Under the pieces are notes generated by a model, which was given only the letters and a program-made list of their open reading frames with translations, made no database searches and was not told the DNA's origin. Positions 63,812 through 64,000 of a stretch of 64,000 nucleotides of DNA are shown here, in pieces (position 1 is the first letter of the stretch; each line of letters starts with the position of its first letter). The DNA is from Balneolia bacterium (lineage in GTDB: Bacteria; Bacteroidota; Rhodothermia; Balneolales; Cyclonatronaceae). The translations under genes were made by a program, and so were the position numbers. The DNA is taken from contig JAIUMA010000006.1 in assembly GCA_022565795.1 (NCBI GenBank), positions 1-64,000 of the forward strand. The letters are read 5' to 3'.

Positions 63812-64000
63812 ATGGGGGAAAAAACTACAAATACACCTGGGAGCAACGGCAATAGTATGGGCAATGAGACCCCTGATAAAGCACGCTCTGCGCTTTCAGG
63901 AGATGCTCTTGATTCTGCCGTTTTTATGTACTCCGTGCTGGACAGCGCATCAGTTGCAATCTGCATATCAAACCCTGAAGCACGCATTCTGGAAGTGAAT
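63812..64000 (+). CDS. PAS-domain sensor protein, N-terminal part only
   Basis: Open from ATG 63812 to the window end (63 codons, my translation). After a polar, Asn/Gly-rich start of about 35 residues the sequence reads FMYSVLDSASVAICISNPEA, the usual opening of a PAS domain. Signalling output is outside the window. Confidence 0.6.
   Translation, partial: MGEKTTNTPGSNGNSMGNETPDKARSALSGDALDSAVFMYSVLDSASVAICISNPEARILEVN

Overview
The window looks like chromosome of a Balneolota/Rhodothermota-type bacterium (Bacteroidota-related, probably marine and heterotrophic). The evidence is: two secreted subtilases ending in a NYPNPFNP-type type IX secretion (T9SS) sorting domain; a short RpoD without region 1.1 plus several TTTG / TAnnTTTG-like promoters of the Bacteroidota kind; weak Shine-Dalgarno sequences; a Kgd-type 2-oxoglutarate dehydrogenase with a fused E2-like domain; and a mid-range GC content. 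No sequence search was possible, so the taxonomic call is inference. I see no rRNA, tRNA, CRISPR array, transposase or phage gene.

Layout. 1-8.1 kb: kgd (cut by the window start), oligoendopeptidase F, a GAF-domain protein joined to phosphopentomutase, and the housekeeping sigma factor rpoD. 8.3-14.4 kb: an aromatic and Asn/Arg-repeat lipoprotein, an outer-membrane barrel protein, a tandem UspA, a DUF432-MscS pair and a DUF4286 protein. 14.4-31.2 kb: an extracellular-surface region in which a curli operon (LysM-like/CsgE, CsgF, CsgG with an extra barrel domain, four curlin-repeat proteins, a lipoprotein) lies between two giant T9SS subtilases on the other strand. Hairpins sit in the spacers around the curlin genes. 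31.5-34.6 kb: a DUF4920 lipoprotein, a CxxCH cytochrome, a two-RCK potassium channel and a small unknown protein.

34.6-41.4 kb is the most unusual part. It holds an ECF-like sigma factor, a large secreted and membrane-anchored TPR-CHAT protein (predicted cysteine peptidase) with a small lipoprotein, a stand-alone receiver-domain protein, and a one-TM protein with a possible anti-sigma N-terminus and a TPR-like periplasmic domain. A 38-bp sequence resembling an ECF promoter occurs twice, identical and in inverted orientation, in front of the two convergent operons (34726-34763 and 40605-40642). I infer a regulon in which the sigma factor drives both operons and the CHAT peptidase could signal by cleaving a membrane anti-sigma. 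This recalls the TPR-CHAT/sigma logic of type III-E CRISPR, but no CRISPR is present.

41.4-48.9 kb: pgk, a GNAT enzyme, a conventional ECF sigma/RskA-like anti-sigma pair, ndk, a NamZ-type muramidase, a VWA protein and rnhB. 48.9-60.4 kb: a co-directional minus-strand block recA-recX-perM-like-LD-carboxypeptidase-purN-purH-mreB-mreC-mreD-mrdA-rodA that joins DNA repair, purine synthesis and cell-wall elongation. 60.6-64.0 kb: tryptophan 2,3-dioxygenase, a GAF histidine kinase, a secreted protein of an uncharacterised conserved type, and the start of a PAS-domain protein cut by the window end.
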